From Burkholderiales bacterium (lineage in GTDB: Bacteria > Pseudomonadota > Gammaproteobacteria > Burkholderiales > Burkholderiaceae_C): a stretch of DNA of 64,000 nt. Below are positions 48,270-57,172 of this stretch, in pieces. Both the position numbers and the translations under genes were made by a program. The stretch spans positions 62,001 to 126,000 of the forward strand of contig RXJQ01000040.1 of the NCBI GenBank assembly GCA_003963115.1, given 5' to 3'. The notes beneath the pieces are model-generated. The model was not told where the DNA came from. It did no database searches and was given only the letters and a program-made list of their open reading frames with translations. Each line of letters opens with the position of its first letter. The stretch's first letter is position 1.

Positions 48270-49265
48270 ATGAATGCCCTGATCCGCGTCACTGGTGCCT
48301 GGACCCGTGTGCTGACGGACTGGCTCGACCGCATGCGCCTGCAAGCCCCGCAGTTGCGCGCGGCCGTGTCTGCCTATGCGCTTGACGACGTCGTGCCCTT
48401 GACCGACTGGGCCGCGCTGCTGCATGAGGCCGTCGCGCTCAAACCCGGTCTGCCGGCCCCGGGCCTGGATATCGGCGCGGCCGTGGCGCCGCACCATGTG
48501 GGCGTGCTGGGCTACCTGGTGATGGCCAGCGACAACCTCGGGCAGGCGCTGGCCGCCTACCAGCGCTACGAGCGCCTGTTCTATGGCGCCGATCTGGCCG
48601 AGTTGAAGGTCACCCCCTCGCAGGTGGAGATCAGCTGGGCACCCGGTGGCGGCAGCGCGCTGACCGACGAGGTGGCCATTGCCGCGCTGGTGTCCTTCAT
48701 GCGCAAGCAGGTCAGCGACCCGCCCAACCCGGCGCGTGTGGACTTCGTGCACGCGGCCACGAAGGCGCACAAGGCCGTGTTCGAACGCTTCTTCGGGTGC
48801 CCGGTGCGCTTTGGGCGGGCGCGCACGGCAGTGGCCATCCCGATGGACTTTCTCGCCATTCCCATGCCCAGACGCGAGCCCGCCTTGCACGCGCTGCTGG
48901 ACAAGCAGGCCCAGGCCCTGCTCGATGCCTTGCCCGAGCCCAATGCCTTCGACAAGGCCGTGCAGCAGCTGCTGGTGCGCCTGCTGCCCGAAGGCGAGGT
49001 CAATGTGGACAAGGTGGCGGCGGCATTGCACCAGTCCACGCGCACCCTGCAGCGCCGCCTGGCCGACAGCGGCATGACCTGGCAGCAACTGCTGGACCGC
49101 ACCAGGGAACAGTTGGCGAAGCAGTACCTGCGCGATGCCGCCTTGTCGCTGGCCGAGATCGCCCTGCTGCTGGGCTACAGCGAGCAAAGCGCCTTCACGC
49201 GCTCCTTCAAGCGCTGGACCGGGGAGACACCTTTGTCCTTCCGGACACAATCTGTTCATCATTGA
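48270..49265 (+). CDS. AraC family regulator (OruR/ArgR-like N-terminal domain)
   Basis: 331 residues. The N-terminal ~200 residues (PGLDIGAAVAPHHVGVLGYLVMASDNLGQALAAYQRYERLF, VDFVHAATKAHKAVFERFFGCPVRFG) match the AraC_binding_2/Arabinose_bd-like domain of OruR-type regulators. The C-terminal HTH pair is typical (VAAALHQSTRTLQRRLADSGMTWQQL, LAEIALLLGYSEQSAFTRSFKRWTGETP). It is divergent from the desaturase-like gene and is its probable regulator, which points to a lipid-related signal. This last step is inference. Confidence 0.92.
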   Translation: MNALIRVTGAWTRVLTDWLDRMRLQAPQLRAAVSAYALDDVVPLTDWAALLHEAVALKPGLPAPGLDIGAAVAPHHVGVLGYLVMASDNLGQALAAYQRYERLFYGADLAELKVTPSQVEISWAPGGGSALTDEVAIAALVSFMRKQVSDPPNPARVDFVHAATKAHKAVFERFFGCPVRFGRARTAVAIPMDFLAIPMPRREPALHALLDKQAQALLDALPEPNAFDKAVQQLLVRLLPEGEVNVDKVAAALHQSTRTLQRRLADSGMTWQQLLDRTREQLAKQYLRDAALSLAEIALLLGYSEQSAFTRSFKRWTGETPLSFRTQSVHH

Positions 49266-49315
49266 AGGCTAAGACGAGGCGACAATGGGAGGTTGCGTTT
49301 TCTTTCCTGAGATCC

Positions 49316-50149
49316 ATGTCCTCGAACAACCCGGCGCCCGCAGAGCAAGCCGCTGACTCCTCATCCACGCCTGAAGCCGTCACCCCCGTGGCCGGCCCGC
49401 CTGCCGCGCAGGTGCCGTCGGCCGACAAGTCAGTGGAAACGTCAGCTCAGTCGCCTGCCGCCACGGCCGCCCGCCTGGCCGAGCTGTTTCCTGCCCTGTT
49501 TAAGGGGCAGCCCAAGCCCTTGAAGCTGCGCATCCAGGTGGACATCCAGGAGCGTGCACCCGGCGAGTTCAGCAAGCAGACGCTGTCGGCTTTCTTTCGC
49601 CGCTACACCGGGGCCACGTCCTACCTGATCGCCGTCTCCAAGGGCACACAGCGCTTCGACCTGGATGGCCAGCCCGCGGGCGAGCTGACCGAGGAGCACC
49701 GCAAGGTCGCGTCCGACGAACTGACGCGCCGCCGTGCCAACGCCAATGCCAAGCGCGAGCAGGAGCAGACCGAGCGCCGCCAGCGCGCCTCGCTGCTGCG
49801 CGATTTCGAGATCACCAAGCTGACCACGGCCAATTTCTGTGCGCTCAAGGGCATCGCGCCCGAGTCGCTCGACGGGCTGCTGGCCCAGGCCCGCGCCGAG
49901 GCCCTGGAAGATGCGCAGCGGCCGCGACATCCGGAGCAGCGCCATGGGCGCGGTGGCGAACGTGGCCCGCGTCGCGATGGGCAACAAGGTCCAAGTGGCG
50001 GCCGCGAAGGGGAGCAGCCCCGTCATGGGCGCCGCGCCGATGGCCATCCACAGCAAGCACGACGCGGGCCGCAGCGTCCAGAAGGGCCTGGCGAAAGCCG
50101 CCGCGACAGTCCGCGCGAAAGCGCGGGCCGTCCCCCACGTCGTCCTTGA
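49316..50149 (+). CDS. ProQ/FinO-domain RNA chaperone
   Basis: 277 residues. A disordered Ala/Pro/Ser-rich start is followed by the ProQ/FinO fold (about residues 48-150: LAELFPALFKGQPKPLKLRIQVDI, LSAFFRRYTGATSYLIAVSKG, QRFDLDGQPAGELTEEH). A long Arg/Gly/Glu-rich tail follows (RHGRGGERGPRRDG ...), as in RNA-binding proteins. It should bind structured small RNAs and mRNA 3' ends. The start MSSNNPAPA is at 49316. Sixteen bases separate it from the next gene, so it heads a three-gene run with the small membrane protein and the methyltransferase. Confidence 0.9.
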   Translation: MSSNNPAPAEQAADSSSTPEAVTPVAGPPAAQVPSADKSVETSAQSPAATAARLAELFPALFKGQPKPLKLRIQVDIQERAPGEFSKQTLSAFFRRYTGATSYLIAVSKGTQRFDLDGQPAGELTEEHRKVASDELTRRRANANAKREQEQTERRQRASLLRDFEITKLTTANFCALKGIAPESLDGLLAQARAEALEDAQRPRHPEQRHGRGGERGPRRDGQQGPSGGREGEQPRHGRRADGHPQQARRGPQRPEGPGESRRDSPRESAGRPPRRP

Positions 50150-50165
50150 TTGACAGGCCAGCGCC

Positions 50166-50597
50166 ATGGCACTGACGGTCGAGTCGTACCTGTGGGAGCA
50201 CTGGCGCTTCAATTCCGAGCAGCGCCTGAAGGCCTTCAACTTCTTCGTGGCCTTCGCCATCTTCGTGGATGGCATGGCTTTCACGGCGCTGGACAAGCAC
50301 GCCCACCCCTTGATCCTGCTGTTCATGGGAGGTCTGGCCAGCTTGCTGGCCTGTGTGTTTGCGATCGCCGACTGGCGTAGCCGCCATCTCTTGCGTTTGA
50401 GCAAGCGTGGCCTCAAGACTTTCGAGCAGAACCTGCCGCCCGATTGCCGGCCGCTCATGCTCGACGAAATCAGCCGGCACAGCTGGGTGCGCTTCACCGT
50501 GGCCTTCAACATGCTGTTCGCCTTGCAATGCCTGTTTGGCATGCTGGTGACGGGCTTTGGCATCTACCTGGCCTGGCGCGGCGTGCTGAACTGGTGA
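50166..50597 (+). CDS. Small four-helix membrane protein of unknown function
   Basis: 143 residues. Two N-terminal helices (FNFFVAFAIFVDGMAFTAL and LILLFMGGLASLLACVFAIA), a cytoplasmic loop (DWRSRHLLRLSKRGLKTFEQNLPPD), then a C-terminal hairpin (FTVAFNMLFALQCLFGMLVTGFGIYLAWRG). I cannot assign a family with confidence. It sits between the ProQ-like protein and a methyltransferase, all on one strand with tiny gaps. Confidence 0.7.
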   Translation: MALTVESYLWEHWRFNSEQRLKAFNFFVAFAIFVDGMAFTALDKHAHPLILLFMGGLASLLACVFAIADWRSRHLLRLSKRGLKTFEQNLPPDCRPLMLDEISRHSWVRFTVAFNMLFALQCLFGMLVTGFGIYLAWRGVLNW

Positions 50598-50598
50598 G

Positions 50599-51873
50599 GT
50601 GATTTGTTCCGTGTCTTCGTCTTCTCCTGAATCGGCCCCATCTGTGGCCCGCTTCATCGAGCGTGTCGCGCAGAGCCTGAGCGAAGGCCGCTGCGAGCGC
50701 CTGATGCTCACCAACTACCACGGTGAGGAGGCCTGCCTGCAAAAGGTGCTGGGCCGCCCCATCGTGTTGCGCGAGCAGCCTTGCCTGAGCCTGGTGTGGC
50801 GCTACGACACGCGCGACGTCACCCAGAACCTGCCGCACGAAGAGGCCCTCGCGGCCCTGTCCAGCCGGCTGGGGATGGAAGGCTTTCGCAACGCGCATCT
50901 CTACACGCCCACCGAAGAGTTGCAACTGGCCTTCAGCAAGAAGGGAAAGGCCAGCCTGCGTGTGGGCAAGATCGCCAATGGCGCCATTGGTGCGGATGTG
51001 AACGCGTCAGACGAGGCGGCATCCCAGGCTGACAGCGCAGCTTCCAGCGCGCACAACCGCGACAAGCACCGCTTTCTGGAACTCTCGCGCCCCTTCCTGC
51101 GCGAGCTGGGCGTGGCCGATGCGCAAGGCTATCTGATCCCGGCCATGTCGCGCAAGTGGAAGCAGATCAACAAGTTCGTCGAGGTTTTCTCGCATGCCTT
51201 GCAGCGCTCGCCGCTGGCCGAGCAACAGCAGATCCATGTGGTGGACTTCGGCTCGGGCAAAGGCTATCTGACCTTCGCCATCCACGACTGGCTGCGCCAC
51301 ACCCTGGGCCGTGATGCCCGCGTGACGGGTGTCGAGCTGCGTGACGATCTGGTCAAGCTGTGCCAGCGGGTGATCGGCAAGCTCCAGCTCGAAGGCATGG
51401 ACTACGAGCAAGGCGATGTGCGGCACTACCACCCGGCCGCGCTGAACGTGATGATCGCCCTGCATGCGTGCGACGTGGCCACCGACTACGCCATCCACCT
51501 GGGCATCCGCGCTGGCGCCGAGATCATCATGTGCTCGCCCTGCTGCCACAAGCAGATCCGCCCGCAGCTGCTGAGCCCGCACCCCTTGAGGCCGATCCTG
51601 CAGCACGGCATCCACCTGGGCCAGGAAGCAGAGATGCTGACCGATGGCCTGCGTGCCCTCTTGCTCGACGCTGCGGGCTACGAAACCCAGGTCTTCGAGT
51701 TCATCTCGCTGGAGCACACCAACAAAAACAAGATGATCCTGGCGGTCAAGCGGGCCAAGCCCAAGTCCCCCGATGAGGTCATCAACCAGATCAAGGACAT
51801 CAAGGCTTTCTACGGCATCCACGAGCACTGTCTGGAAGGCCTGCTCAAGGCCGATGGGTTGTTGCCGGCCTGA
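50599..51873 (+). CDS. SAM-dependent methyltransferase (Methyltransf_32 type)
   Basis: 424 residues. A long N-terminal part (LTNYHGEEACLQKVLGRPIVLREQPCLSLVWRYDTRDVTQN) is followed by a C-terminal Rossmann methyltransferase: motif I HVVDFGSGKGYLTFAIH, then GVELRDDLVKL, NVMIALHACDVATDYAI and the Cys-rich MCSPCCHKQI. The CSPCCH segment and the ALHACD motif are typical of the methyltransferase domain 32 group, some of which act on rRNA or tRNA. The start is a GTG that follows the previous stop by 1 base; a second GTG is at 50611. It may work with the ProQ-like protein in RNA biology, which is inference. Confidence 0.88.
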   Translation: MICSVSSSSPESAPSVARFIERVAQSLSEGRCERLMLTNYHGEEACLQKVLGRPIVLREQPCLSLVWRYDTRDVTQNLPHEEALAALSSRLGMEGFRNAHLYTPTEELQLAFSKKGKASLRVGKIANGAIGADVNASDEAASQADSAASSAHNRDKHRFLELSRPFLRELGVADAQGYLIPAMSRKWKQINKFVEVFSHALQRSPLAEQQQIHVVDFGSGKGYLTFAIHDWLRHTLGRDARVTGVELRDDLVKLCQRVIGKLQLEGMDYEQGDVRHYHPAALNVMIALHACDVATDYAIHLGIRAGAEIIMCSPCCHKQIRPQLLSPHPLRPILQHGIHLGQEAEMLTDGLRALLLDAAGYETQVFEFISLEHTNKNKMILAVKRAKPKSPDEVINQIKDIKAFYGIHEHCLEGLLKADGLLPA

Positions 51874-51903
51874 GTCCTTGTTGCGCCGATGTTGTGGTGT
51901 CGA

Positions 51904-54633
51904 TCAAGTCGGCAAGCCCTGCATGCAGACCTGCCACAGCTTCTGGGGATAGCCGGGCATGCCATCGGCGGTGAACACGCGCTGACCGATGCGCAGGCCC
52001 AACTGGCGATAGCTTTCCCACTGGGCCTCGTCGAAGAACTGGTCCATTGTCGTCTCTTGCGGGAAGCTGTCGTGCGTGTCGTGGTACTGCTCGATGTCCA
52101 CGCTGACGTGCGCCAGCAAGCTCGGCTTGATGAGGATGATGCGGGCGAACAGCTCATCGGGCTGCACGCCACGGTCCACGCTGCGATCCGTGCCGACCAC
52201 ATCGAGCATGACGGCACAGCGGCCGTTGCGATCGGGCAGCGTGCCGTCCGCGCGGCGCTTGAAGTCCTCGGGGCGCGCAAAGACCTGCTTGAGCAGGGCA
52301 GCGTCATGGGCATGCGGGTGCGTGCGGATCTCCAGGCCATGGTCGATGCGCACCAGCCGTGTCAGGTTGGCCAGGTCTTCGAATTGGTAGTCGGGGTCGC
52401 AGCCGCAGTCGCACACCACGATCAGGCGCACCTGGCGGGGGCGGTCTGTGCGCAGCAGTTCGTACACCGCCGTGTTCTCGAAGTGGCCGCCGTCCGACAG
52501 GTATTGGTAGGGCTTGTGTGGTCCATAGAAGCGGCCTGTGAATTCATCGAACAGGTAGGCCTGCGTCATGAAGCTGCGGCGCCAGAAACCATCCTGGGTC
52601 GCCGAGACGGTCGAGGGGCTCTTCCACCAGCGGCCCAGTCGCATATTCGCAAAACCCATGGCCAGCGAGGTGCCCAGATTGGTGTCGCGGCCCAGGCCCG
52701 TTGAAAAAGCCGCGCCCGACACACCCAGCCATTCGCCAAAGGACAACTCGTAGGATAGCTCGGACTCTTCGCCGTCCTTGCCCAGTGCGTAGGCCTGCTG
52801 ATCGAGGTAGACCCCGCCTGGCGCGATCACCATGGGCTTGCCCTTGCGATCGCGCTGTACCAGCTGTTCGCCCGGGCTCACGCTCTGGTTGACGCAGACG
52901 TTCACGTAGTGGATGGGGGCCAAGGGGTTGCGATGGACCTCGGTGTTGCTCAGGCTGTCGCCCTGTATCGGTTCGGCCACATCGCGTGCTTCATGGCCGG
53001 CATCGGGCGAAAAGCGCGCATGGTTGGTCGCACCCAGATAGGCCCGCGCGATGCGCGAGCTGTAGAGGCCTTGCAGGGTCGAGAGGTTGAGAAAGCCTGG
53101 AAAGCGCCCCACCACCAGTGCCATCAAGATGAACAGAAAGCCGGCGCCTGAGGCGTAGATCAGGGCCCGCTGTGACAGGCCCTTGTCCCACAGCACATTG
53201 AGATCGGCTTGGCCATGTGGCCAGACGGCCTTGAGCAGCGCGACTTCAAGCAAGACGCTCAGACCCAGCCACAACAACACGCCGGCCGCACCGGTCAACA
53301 AGGGCAAGGGCAGCTTCTTGAGCGCGCCTTCCTTCTTCTCGTTGCCCAACTGTTGAACGGCCAGTTGCAGCAACCACACGAGCCCGGCCAGCAGGGCCGA
53401 GGCCAGGGCCGCGTGCTTGTATGACAGCCACAGCCAGGCCGTCTGAGCCAGGGTCTCGACCGTGGCCAGCACAGCCAGGGCCAGCGTGATGGACAGCGCG
53501 TTGCGCAGCCAGCGGGTCAGCATCACGCGCTGCAAGGTGATCGAGCCTTGCGGCGATGCGCGCGTGCGCCAGGTGGCCAGCATGTACCAGGGCAGGGACA
53601 GCCAGGTGACCAGGCTCATGCCACCCACCACGACCGCCAGCTCCGGTCGTTCGCCCATGTGAACGATCACCATGGCCAAGCCACCCAGCACTGTCGCGAG
53701 CACCAGCCCCAGCAAGGAGGCCCAGCTCCAGTATTGAGGTGGCTCGGCCAGGTGATCGTGCAGGCTGTGGCTGCCGAACTGGCCGCGGTTGCTCATGCGG
53801 TTGAGCTGGTGCACGATCCGCTGAACGCCACGTCGCCCCGGTGTAGGGTGGGAGAACCAGAAGGCGATGCCTTGTGGCACGGCGGCCAGCAGCATCACCA
53901 GGCCACACAGGAGCCAGCTGGGGCTCCACCAGATCAGCGTGTCGCTGCCCTGCACCTGGTTGAGCAACTGAACTTCCAGGTCGTTGTAGTGCAGGCAGAC
54001 GGTCGCGAGCAACCAGCGCACGAACTGCAGCGAGGCCAGCAGCACCAGCAGGGCCGACGCCACCACGTATTGCGTGGCCAGCCAGTTGCGCACGGCGATG
54101 GTGAGGCCATAGAGCAGGTCGCCCGTTCCACCAGGGGCCATGTAGCGGCCGTTGTCGCGCAACCAGGCCAGGGCCGTGCGGCCGGGGTGCTTGGGGTCGT
54201 AGTTGCTCTCGCGGTGGATGCGGCCGGGCGGCTCTTCCTGCAAGGCCTCGTAGGCGCGCTTGGTGGTTTCCAGCGCGGTTTCATACTGCTTGCCCGAGAG
54301 CCGGCCACGCACGAACAGGCTGCTGAAAAAGCCGCCGATGTAGCCGCCACCGCTGACGGTGCTGAGGTAATCGAACTGGCCCAGAAGAGGCCAGCGTGGG
54401 TGATCGGGCACGGGCGGGGCCGGGTTCTCGGTCTTGGCCAGGGCCTGCAGCACACCCAGGCAGAAGGTGGCGCTGCGGATGCCGCCGCCTGATAGCGCCA
54501 GGGCCCACTGGGCATGGTCACCGGCGGGCTGTTCCGATGCCGGGCGTGCAATGCCCAGTGCCGCGCGTCGGGCGCGTGCCCGGCTGACTTCGTCATCCGC
54601 ACTGGGTGCCTGGGGTTCATGGGGACTGCTCAT
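51904..54633 (-). CDS. Membrane-embedded patatin-like phospholipase
   Basis: 909 residues. The patatin core is split. The oxyanion loop ALSGGGIRSATF (48-54) and the nucleophile region YLSTVSGGGYIGGFF (S94) come first; about 500 residues with seven to nine membrane helices follow (for example LLVLLASLQFVRWLLATV, LLGLVLATVLGGLAMVIV, FLFILMALVVGRF). The catalytic Asp lies late in YLSDGGHFENTAVYELL (D714). This layout is known in a family of large bacterial patatins. It should hydrolyse phospholipid or neutral lipid acyl bonds at the membrane. It is the last gene of a tight minus-strand run, 16 bases after the DUF6916-like gene. Confidence 0.9.
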   Translation of the reverse strand: MSSPHEPQAPSADDEVSRARARRAALGIARPASEQPAGDHAQWALALSGGGIRSATFCLGVLQALAKTENPAPPVPDHPRWPLLGQFDYLSTVSGGGYIGGFFSSLFVRGRLSGKQYETALETTKRAYEALQEEPPGRIHRESNYDPKHPGRTALAWLRDNGRYMAPGGTGDLLYGLTIAVRNWLATQYVVASALLVLLASLQFVRWLLATVCLHYNDLEVQLLNQVQGSDTLIWWSPSWLLCGLVMLLAAVPQGIAFWFSHPTPGRRGVQRIVHQLNRMSNRGQFGSHSLHDHLAEPPQYWSWASLLGLVLATVLGGLAMVIVHMGERPELAVVVGGMSLVTWLSLPWYMLATWRTRASPQGSITLQRVMLTRWLRNALSITLALAVLATVETLAQTAWLWLSYKHAALASALLAGLVWLLQLAVQQLGNEKKEGALKKLPLPLLTGAAGVLLWLGLSVLLEVALLKAVWPHGQADLNVLWDKGLSQRALIYASGAGFLFILMALVVGRFPGFLNLSTLQGLYSSRIARAYLGATNHARFSPDAGHEARDVAEPIQGDSLSNTEVHRNPLAPIHYVNVCVNQSVSPGEQLVQRDRKGKPMVIAPGGVYLDQQAYALGKDGEESELSYELSFGEWLGVSGAAFSTGLGRDTNLGTSLAMGFANMRLGRWWKSPSTVSATQDGFWRRSFMTQAYLFDEFTGRFYGPHKPYQYLSDGGHFENTAVYELLRTDRPRQVRLIVVCDCGCDPDYQFEDLANLTRLVRIDHGLEIRTHPHAHDAALLKQVFARPEDFKRRADGTLPDRNGRCAVMLDVVGTDRSVDRGVQPDELFARIILIKPSLLAHVSVDIEQYHDTHDSFPQETTMDQFFDEAQWESYRQLGLRIGQRVFTADGMPGYPQKLWQVCMQGLPT

Positions 54634-54649
54634 GTGGCGCCCCCTGGCT

Positions 54650-55042
54650 TCAGCTCAGCAGGTTGAAGTGGGCGTCGTAGGTGATGAACTCGCCATGCGC
54701 CACAGGGGTCAGGTGCAGCGCCGTGGTGCCAGCCTGAGGGTGTTGCAAGGCGTAGATGCCTTCCTGCAAAGGGCGCCCTCGTGGTCCTTCGAACGACACG
54801 GTGAACTGCGCTTGCCCGGACAGCGGCGCATGGTGCGCACCGGTGTTGACGGCGCTCAGCGTCAACTCAATCGGGCGACCCAGCCTGGTCTGGCAGGCAA
54901 ACACCTGGCCCTGCAAGGCCTCCCAGTGCGCTTGCGCTGATGCGGCTTGGGCAGGACGAGGGCCCATGCCCAAGGGGGCGCTGATGGCGGTGTTGGTGAG
55001 CACGAGGCCGCCGCTGTGGACGAGGAAGTCACGCTTGTTCAT
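54650..55042 (-). CDS. Small exported protein, DUF6916-like
   Basis: 130 residues from the ATG at 55040-55042. The start NKRDFLVHSGGLVL is like a Tat/Sec signal but with KR rather than RR, and an Ala-rich site (PAQAASA) follows. The mature domain (FACQTRLGRPIELTLSAVNTG, QFTVSFEGPRGRPLQEGIYALQHPQAG, LHLTPVAHG) resembles the small DUF6916 beta-sandwich seen next to collar-domain proteins in other genomes. The start overlaps the GNAT stop by 14 bases, so the two are translationally linked. The family call is from memory of pattern and context. Confidence 0.65.
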   Translation of the reverse strand: MNKRDFLVHSGGLVLTNTAISAPLGMGPRPAQAASAQAHWEALQGQVFACQTRLGRPIELTLSAVNTGAHHAPLSGQAQFTVSFEGPRGRPLQEGIYALQHPQAGTTALHLTPVAHGEFITYDAHFNLLS

Positions 55043-55577
55043 ATCGCTGCTCCAAGGCAACAGTAGGGAGTCTGGTCATGGCCTGGTAAAGACCTGATGT
55101 GGCCGTGAGCTCGAAGCCAAGCCGGGCATACCAGTGCCGGATGGGGTTGTCGGCCAGCACATGCAGGTGCAGAGGGCGACCGCTCTGGTCGGCCAGTCGC
55201 ATCAGCGTGTGCAGCAGGGCGCGGGCGCCACCTTGCCCTTGATGCTCGGGCAGCAAGGTGATGTCGATGATGCGCACGCCTGCTGTGTCTTCATGCAGCC
55301 ACAGGCGGCCCACGGCCGTCTTGTGGTGACGGACGACCCATTCGATGGCGTCAGGGTAGTGCTGCGCAACCGACTGACGCTGTGCCTGCATCTGCATGCC
55401 GATGAAGAGATCACGCAACTGAACATCTGGCGGCAGCAGGCTCAGCTCGATGCGCTTGGTGCTGGCAAAGACGTCGTGCAGCAGGGCCTGGTCGTCTTGA
55501 CCTGCGCGCAGGCACTGCCAGGGAGCTGGCAAGGCGCGCGGCAGCAGGGTCAGAAGACTAGGTGCTGGCGTCATCAT
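55029..55577 (-). CDS. GNAT family N-acetyltransferase
   Basis: 182 residues. The acetyl-CoA loop is in IIDITLLPEHQGQGGARALLHTLM (Q/RxxGxG/A), with the later strand and helix PLHLHVLADNPIRHWYARLGF. It transfers an acetyl group to an amine, with target unknown. Its ATG overlaps the stop of the collar protein upstream by one base (TGATG). Its position between collar proteins and a DUF6916-like protein is a recurrent neighbourhood, so it may modify one of them. Confidence 0.92.
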   Translation of the reverse strand: MMTPAPSLLTLLPRALPAPWQCLRAGQDDQALLHDVFASTKRIELSLLPPDVQLRDLFIGMQMQAQRQSVAQHYPDAIEWVVRHHKTAVGRLWLHEDTAGVRIIDITLLPEHQGQGGARALLHTLMRLADQSGRPLHLHVLADNPIRHWYARLGFELTATSGLYQAMTRLPTVALEQRYEQA

Positions 55578-56098
55578 CACGAACGGGGCGGGAAGATGCC
55601 CTGCAGGGCAATGATGAAGGTCAGCGACAGCACCGGTGGCAGGTTGTTGTGCGGCCAGCCTGCGCCGTTGGCCTGCATGGCCGATGCGGCCATCGCCGCG
55701 GGCTTGCCTGCGCTGTGATACAGGGCGCTGTTGTCGCCGCTGTGAGCCCATGTGGATGTGGGTGTGGGCTGTTTGCTGTCTGGCGAGGCGGCGCTCTGGA
55801 CGGCATGGCTGTGTGCCGGCATCTCGGCCGATGTCAGCGTGTGATTGGGCTCACCCCCTACTTCGCCGAGACTGCGTGGCGTAAGGCCGGGGCCATTGCC
55901 TGCGCCCAATGGCATCCTGGCTTGCAGATTGGGCAAGGCAAAGTTGCTGCGGCCATCGCCACCATAGGTGGTACCCAGGATTGAGAACAGGGCCGTGTTT
56001 TGCGAGATAGGCAGCAACTGGCCATTGCACAAGGCCCAGCCGGTGGGGGCGAAGTTGCCAGCAAACAGCCGGATCTCGCCAACGAAGGGATCGCTCAT
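55577..56098 (-). CDS. Phage tail collar-domain (microcystin-dependent) protein, copy 3
   Basis: 173 residues. The collar domain is clear: FVGEIRLFAGNFAPTGWALCNGQLLPISQNTALFSILGTTYGGDG, FALPNLQARMPLG, then the distal MPAHSHAV and HNNLPPVLSLTFIIALQGIFPPR. These proteins share the PF07484 domain with phage short tail fibres but are usually chromosomal, and their function is unknown. Three homologous genes in a row here are 26-30% to more similar at the ends and variable in the middle (Ser/Thr/Gln-rich loop), as in host- or surface-binding proteins. No other phage gene is near. Confidence 0.93.
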   Translation of the reverse strand: MSDPFVGEIRLFAGNFAPTGWALCNGQLLPISQNTALFSILGTTYGGDGRSNFALPNLQARMPLGAGNGPGLTPRSLGEVGGEPNHTLTSAEMPAHSHAVQSAASPDSKQPTPTSTWAHSGDNSALYHSAGKPAAMAASAMQANGAGWPHNNLPPVLSLTFIIALQGIFPPRS

Positions 56099-56109
56099 CG
56101 GGTGTCCTT

Positions 56110-56631
56110 TCAGGCCTGTGAGGGGAAGATGCCGAACAAGGCGATGATGAAGCTCAAGCCCAGGAAGGGCGCCATGTTGTTGTGCGGCTGGCTGCCTCCG
56201 GTGTTCGTCAGGGCCTGAGGTGCCAGTGCACCGCCCCCGGGTGTGCTGCCATAAAAATTGGTCGTGGCTGCCGTACCCGTGAGGCTGCCGGTCACACCAC
56301 TGGCCGAACTGGCCGCCGTGGTGGTGGCATTGAGCACGTGATTGTGGCTGGGCAGTTGCGAAGGTGTCAGCGTCACCTGTTCGCTGCCGGCCAACTCCCC
56401 GATCACATGCGGGCTCAGGCCGGGGCCCTGCCCTTGATGTACCGGCACGCGCCCGCGCAAGTCAGGCAGTGCGAACGTGCTCTGGCCATCGCCGCCATAG
56501 ATCGTGCCAATCAGGTTGAACAGGGCTTCGTTTTGCGAGATGGGCAGGACGCTGCCATCGCAAAATGCCCAGCCGACAGGTGCGAAGTTGCCGGCAAACA
56601 GGCGGATCTCGCCGATATAGGGTTCTGCCAT
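56110..56631 (-). CDS. Phage tail collar-domain (microcystin-dependent) protein, copy 2
   Basis: 173 residues with the same layout: YIGEIRLFAGNFAPVGWAFCDGSVLPISQNEALFNLIGTIYGGDGQ, FALPDLRGRVPVHQGQGPGL, QLPSHNHVL, and HNNMAPFLGLSFIIALFGIFPSQ. The middle segment is Ala/Ser/Thr/Gly-rich (SASGVTGSLTGTAATTNFYGSTPGGG). Eleven bases separate it from copy 3 and 13 from copy 1. All three keep the Trp-Ala-x-Cys and the final GIFPS/P motif. Confidence 0.93.
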   Translation of the reverse strand: MAEPYIGEIRLFAGNFAPVGWAFCDGSVLPISQNEALFNLIGTIYGGDGQSTFALPDLRGRVPVHQGQGPGLSPHVIGELAGSEQVTLTPSQLPSHNHVLNATTTAASSASGVTGSLTGTAATTNFYGSTPGGGALAPQALTNTGGSQPHNNMAPFLGLSFIIALFGIFPSQA

Positions 56632-56644
56632 GAGGACTCCTGGC

Positions 56645-57157
56645 TCAGTTGCGCGAAGGGAAGATGCCTTGCAGGGCGATGATGAAATTGAGCGTCAGGT
56701 AAGGCTGCATATTGTTGTGAGGCTGGCTGCCGCCTGTCGGTGCAATGGCCTGCGGGCTCATGGCTTGAAGGGGTGATCCGCCGGGGGCGTAGATGTCCTT
56801 GCCACCACGGCCTTTGGCCGCAGGCAGGCTACCGACGGGTGAGCTGGTGTTGGCCACATCGGCACTGCCTTGCAGGCCATGTGAGTGCGCGGGGATTTCA
56901 TTGACCGTCAGCGTGTGGTTTTCTTCGCCCGTGCGGATGCCCAGCGGCAGCGTGTTGTCGACATGGACCGGGCTGCGTCCGCGCAGATCGGGCAGGGCGA
57001 ACGTGACGCGGCCATCGCCACCGTAAGTTGTGCCCAGGATCGAGAACAGGGCCTGGTTTTGGTTGATGGGCAGCAACTGTCCGTTGCACAAGGCCCAGCC
57101 CTTGGGGGCAAAGGCGAAGCTGGTGGTGCGGATTTCGCCCAGGTAAGGGGTGCTCAT
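56645..57157 (-). CDS. Phage tail collar-domain (microcystin-dependent) protein, copy 1
   Basis: 170 residues, first of the three. YLGEIRTTSFAFAPKGWALCNGQLLPINQNQALFSILGTTYGGDG, FALPDLRGRSPVHVDN, EIPAHSHGL, and HNNMQPYLTLNFIIALQGIFPSR. The linker is Gly/Ser-rich (AKGRGGKDIYAPGGS). It starts 16 bases after the PEP-CTERM gene stop, so the whole set is probably one operon under the promoter upstream of 57847. Confidence 0.93.
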   Translation of the reverse strand: MSTPYLGEIRTTSFAFAPKGWALCNGQLLPINQNQALFSILGTTYGGDGRVTFALPDLRGRSPVHVDNTLPLGIRTGEENHTLTVNEIPAHSHGLQGSADVANTSSPVGSLPAAKGRGGKDIYAPGGSPLQAMSPQAIAPTGGSQPHNNMQPYLTLNFIIALQGIFPSRN

Positions 57158-57172
57158 GGCGATGTCTCCAGA

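Noticed and set aside
55577-57157. Prophage remnant because of tail collar domains
   Set aside because: No other phage gene, integrase or attachment site is present. The proteins belong to the chromosomal microcystin-dependent type with GNAT and DUF6916-like neighbours.
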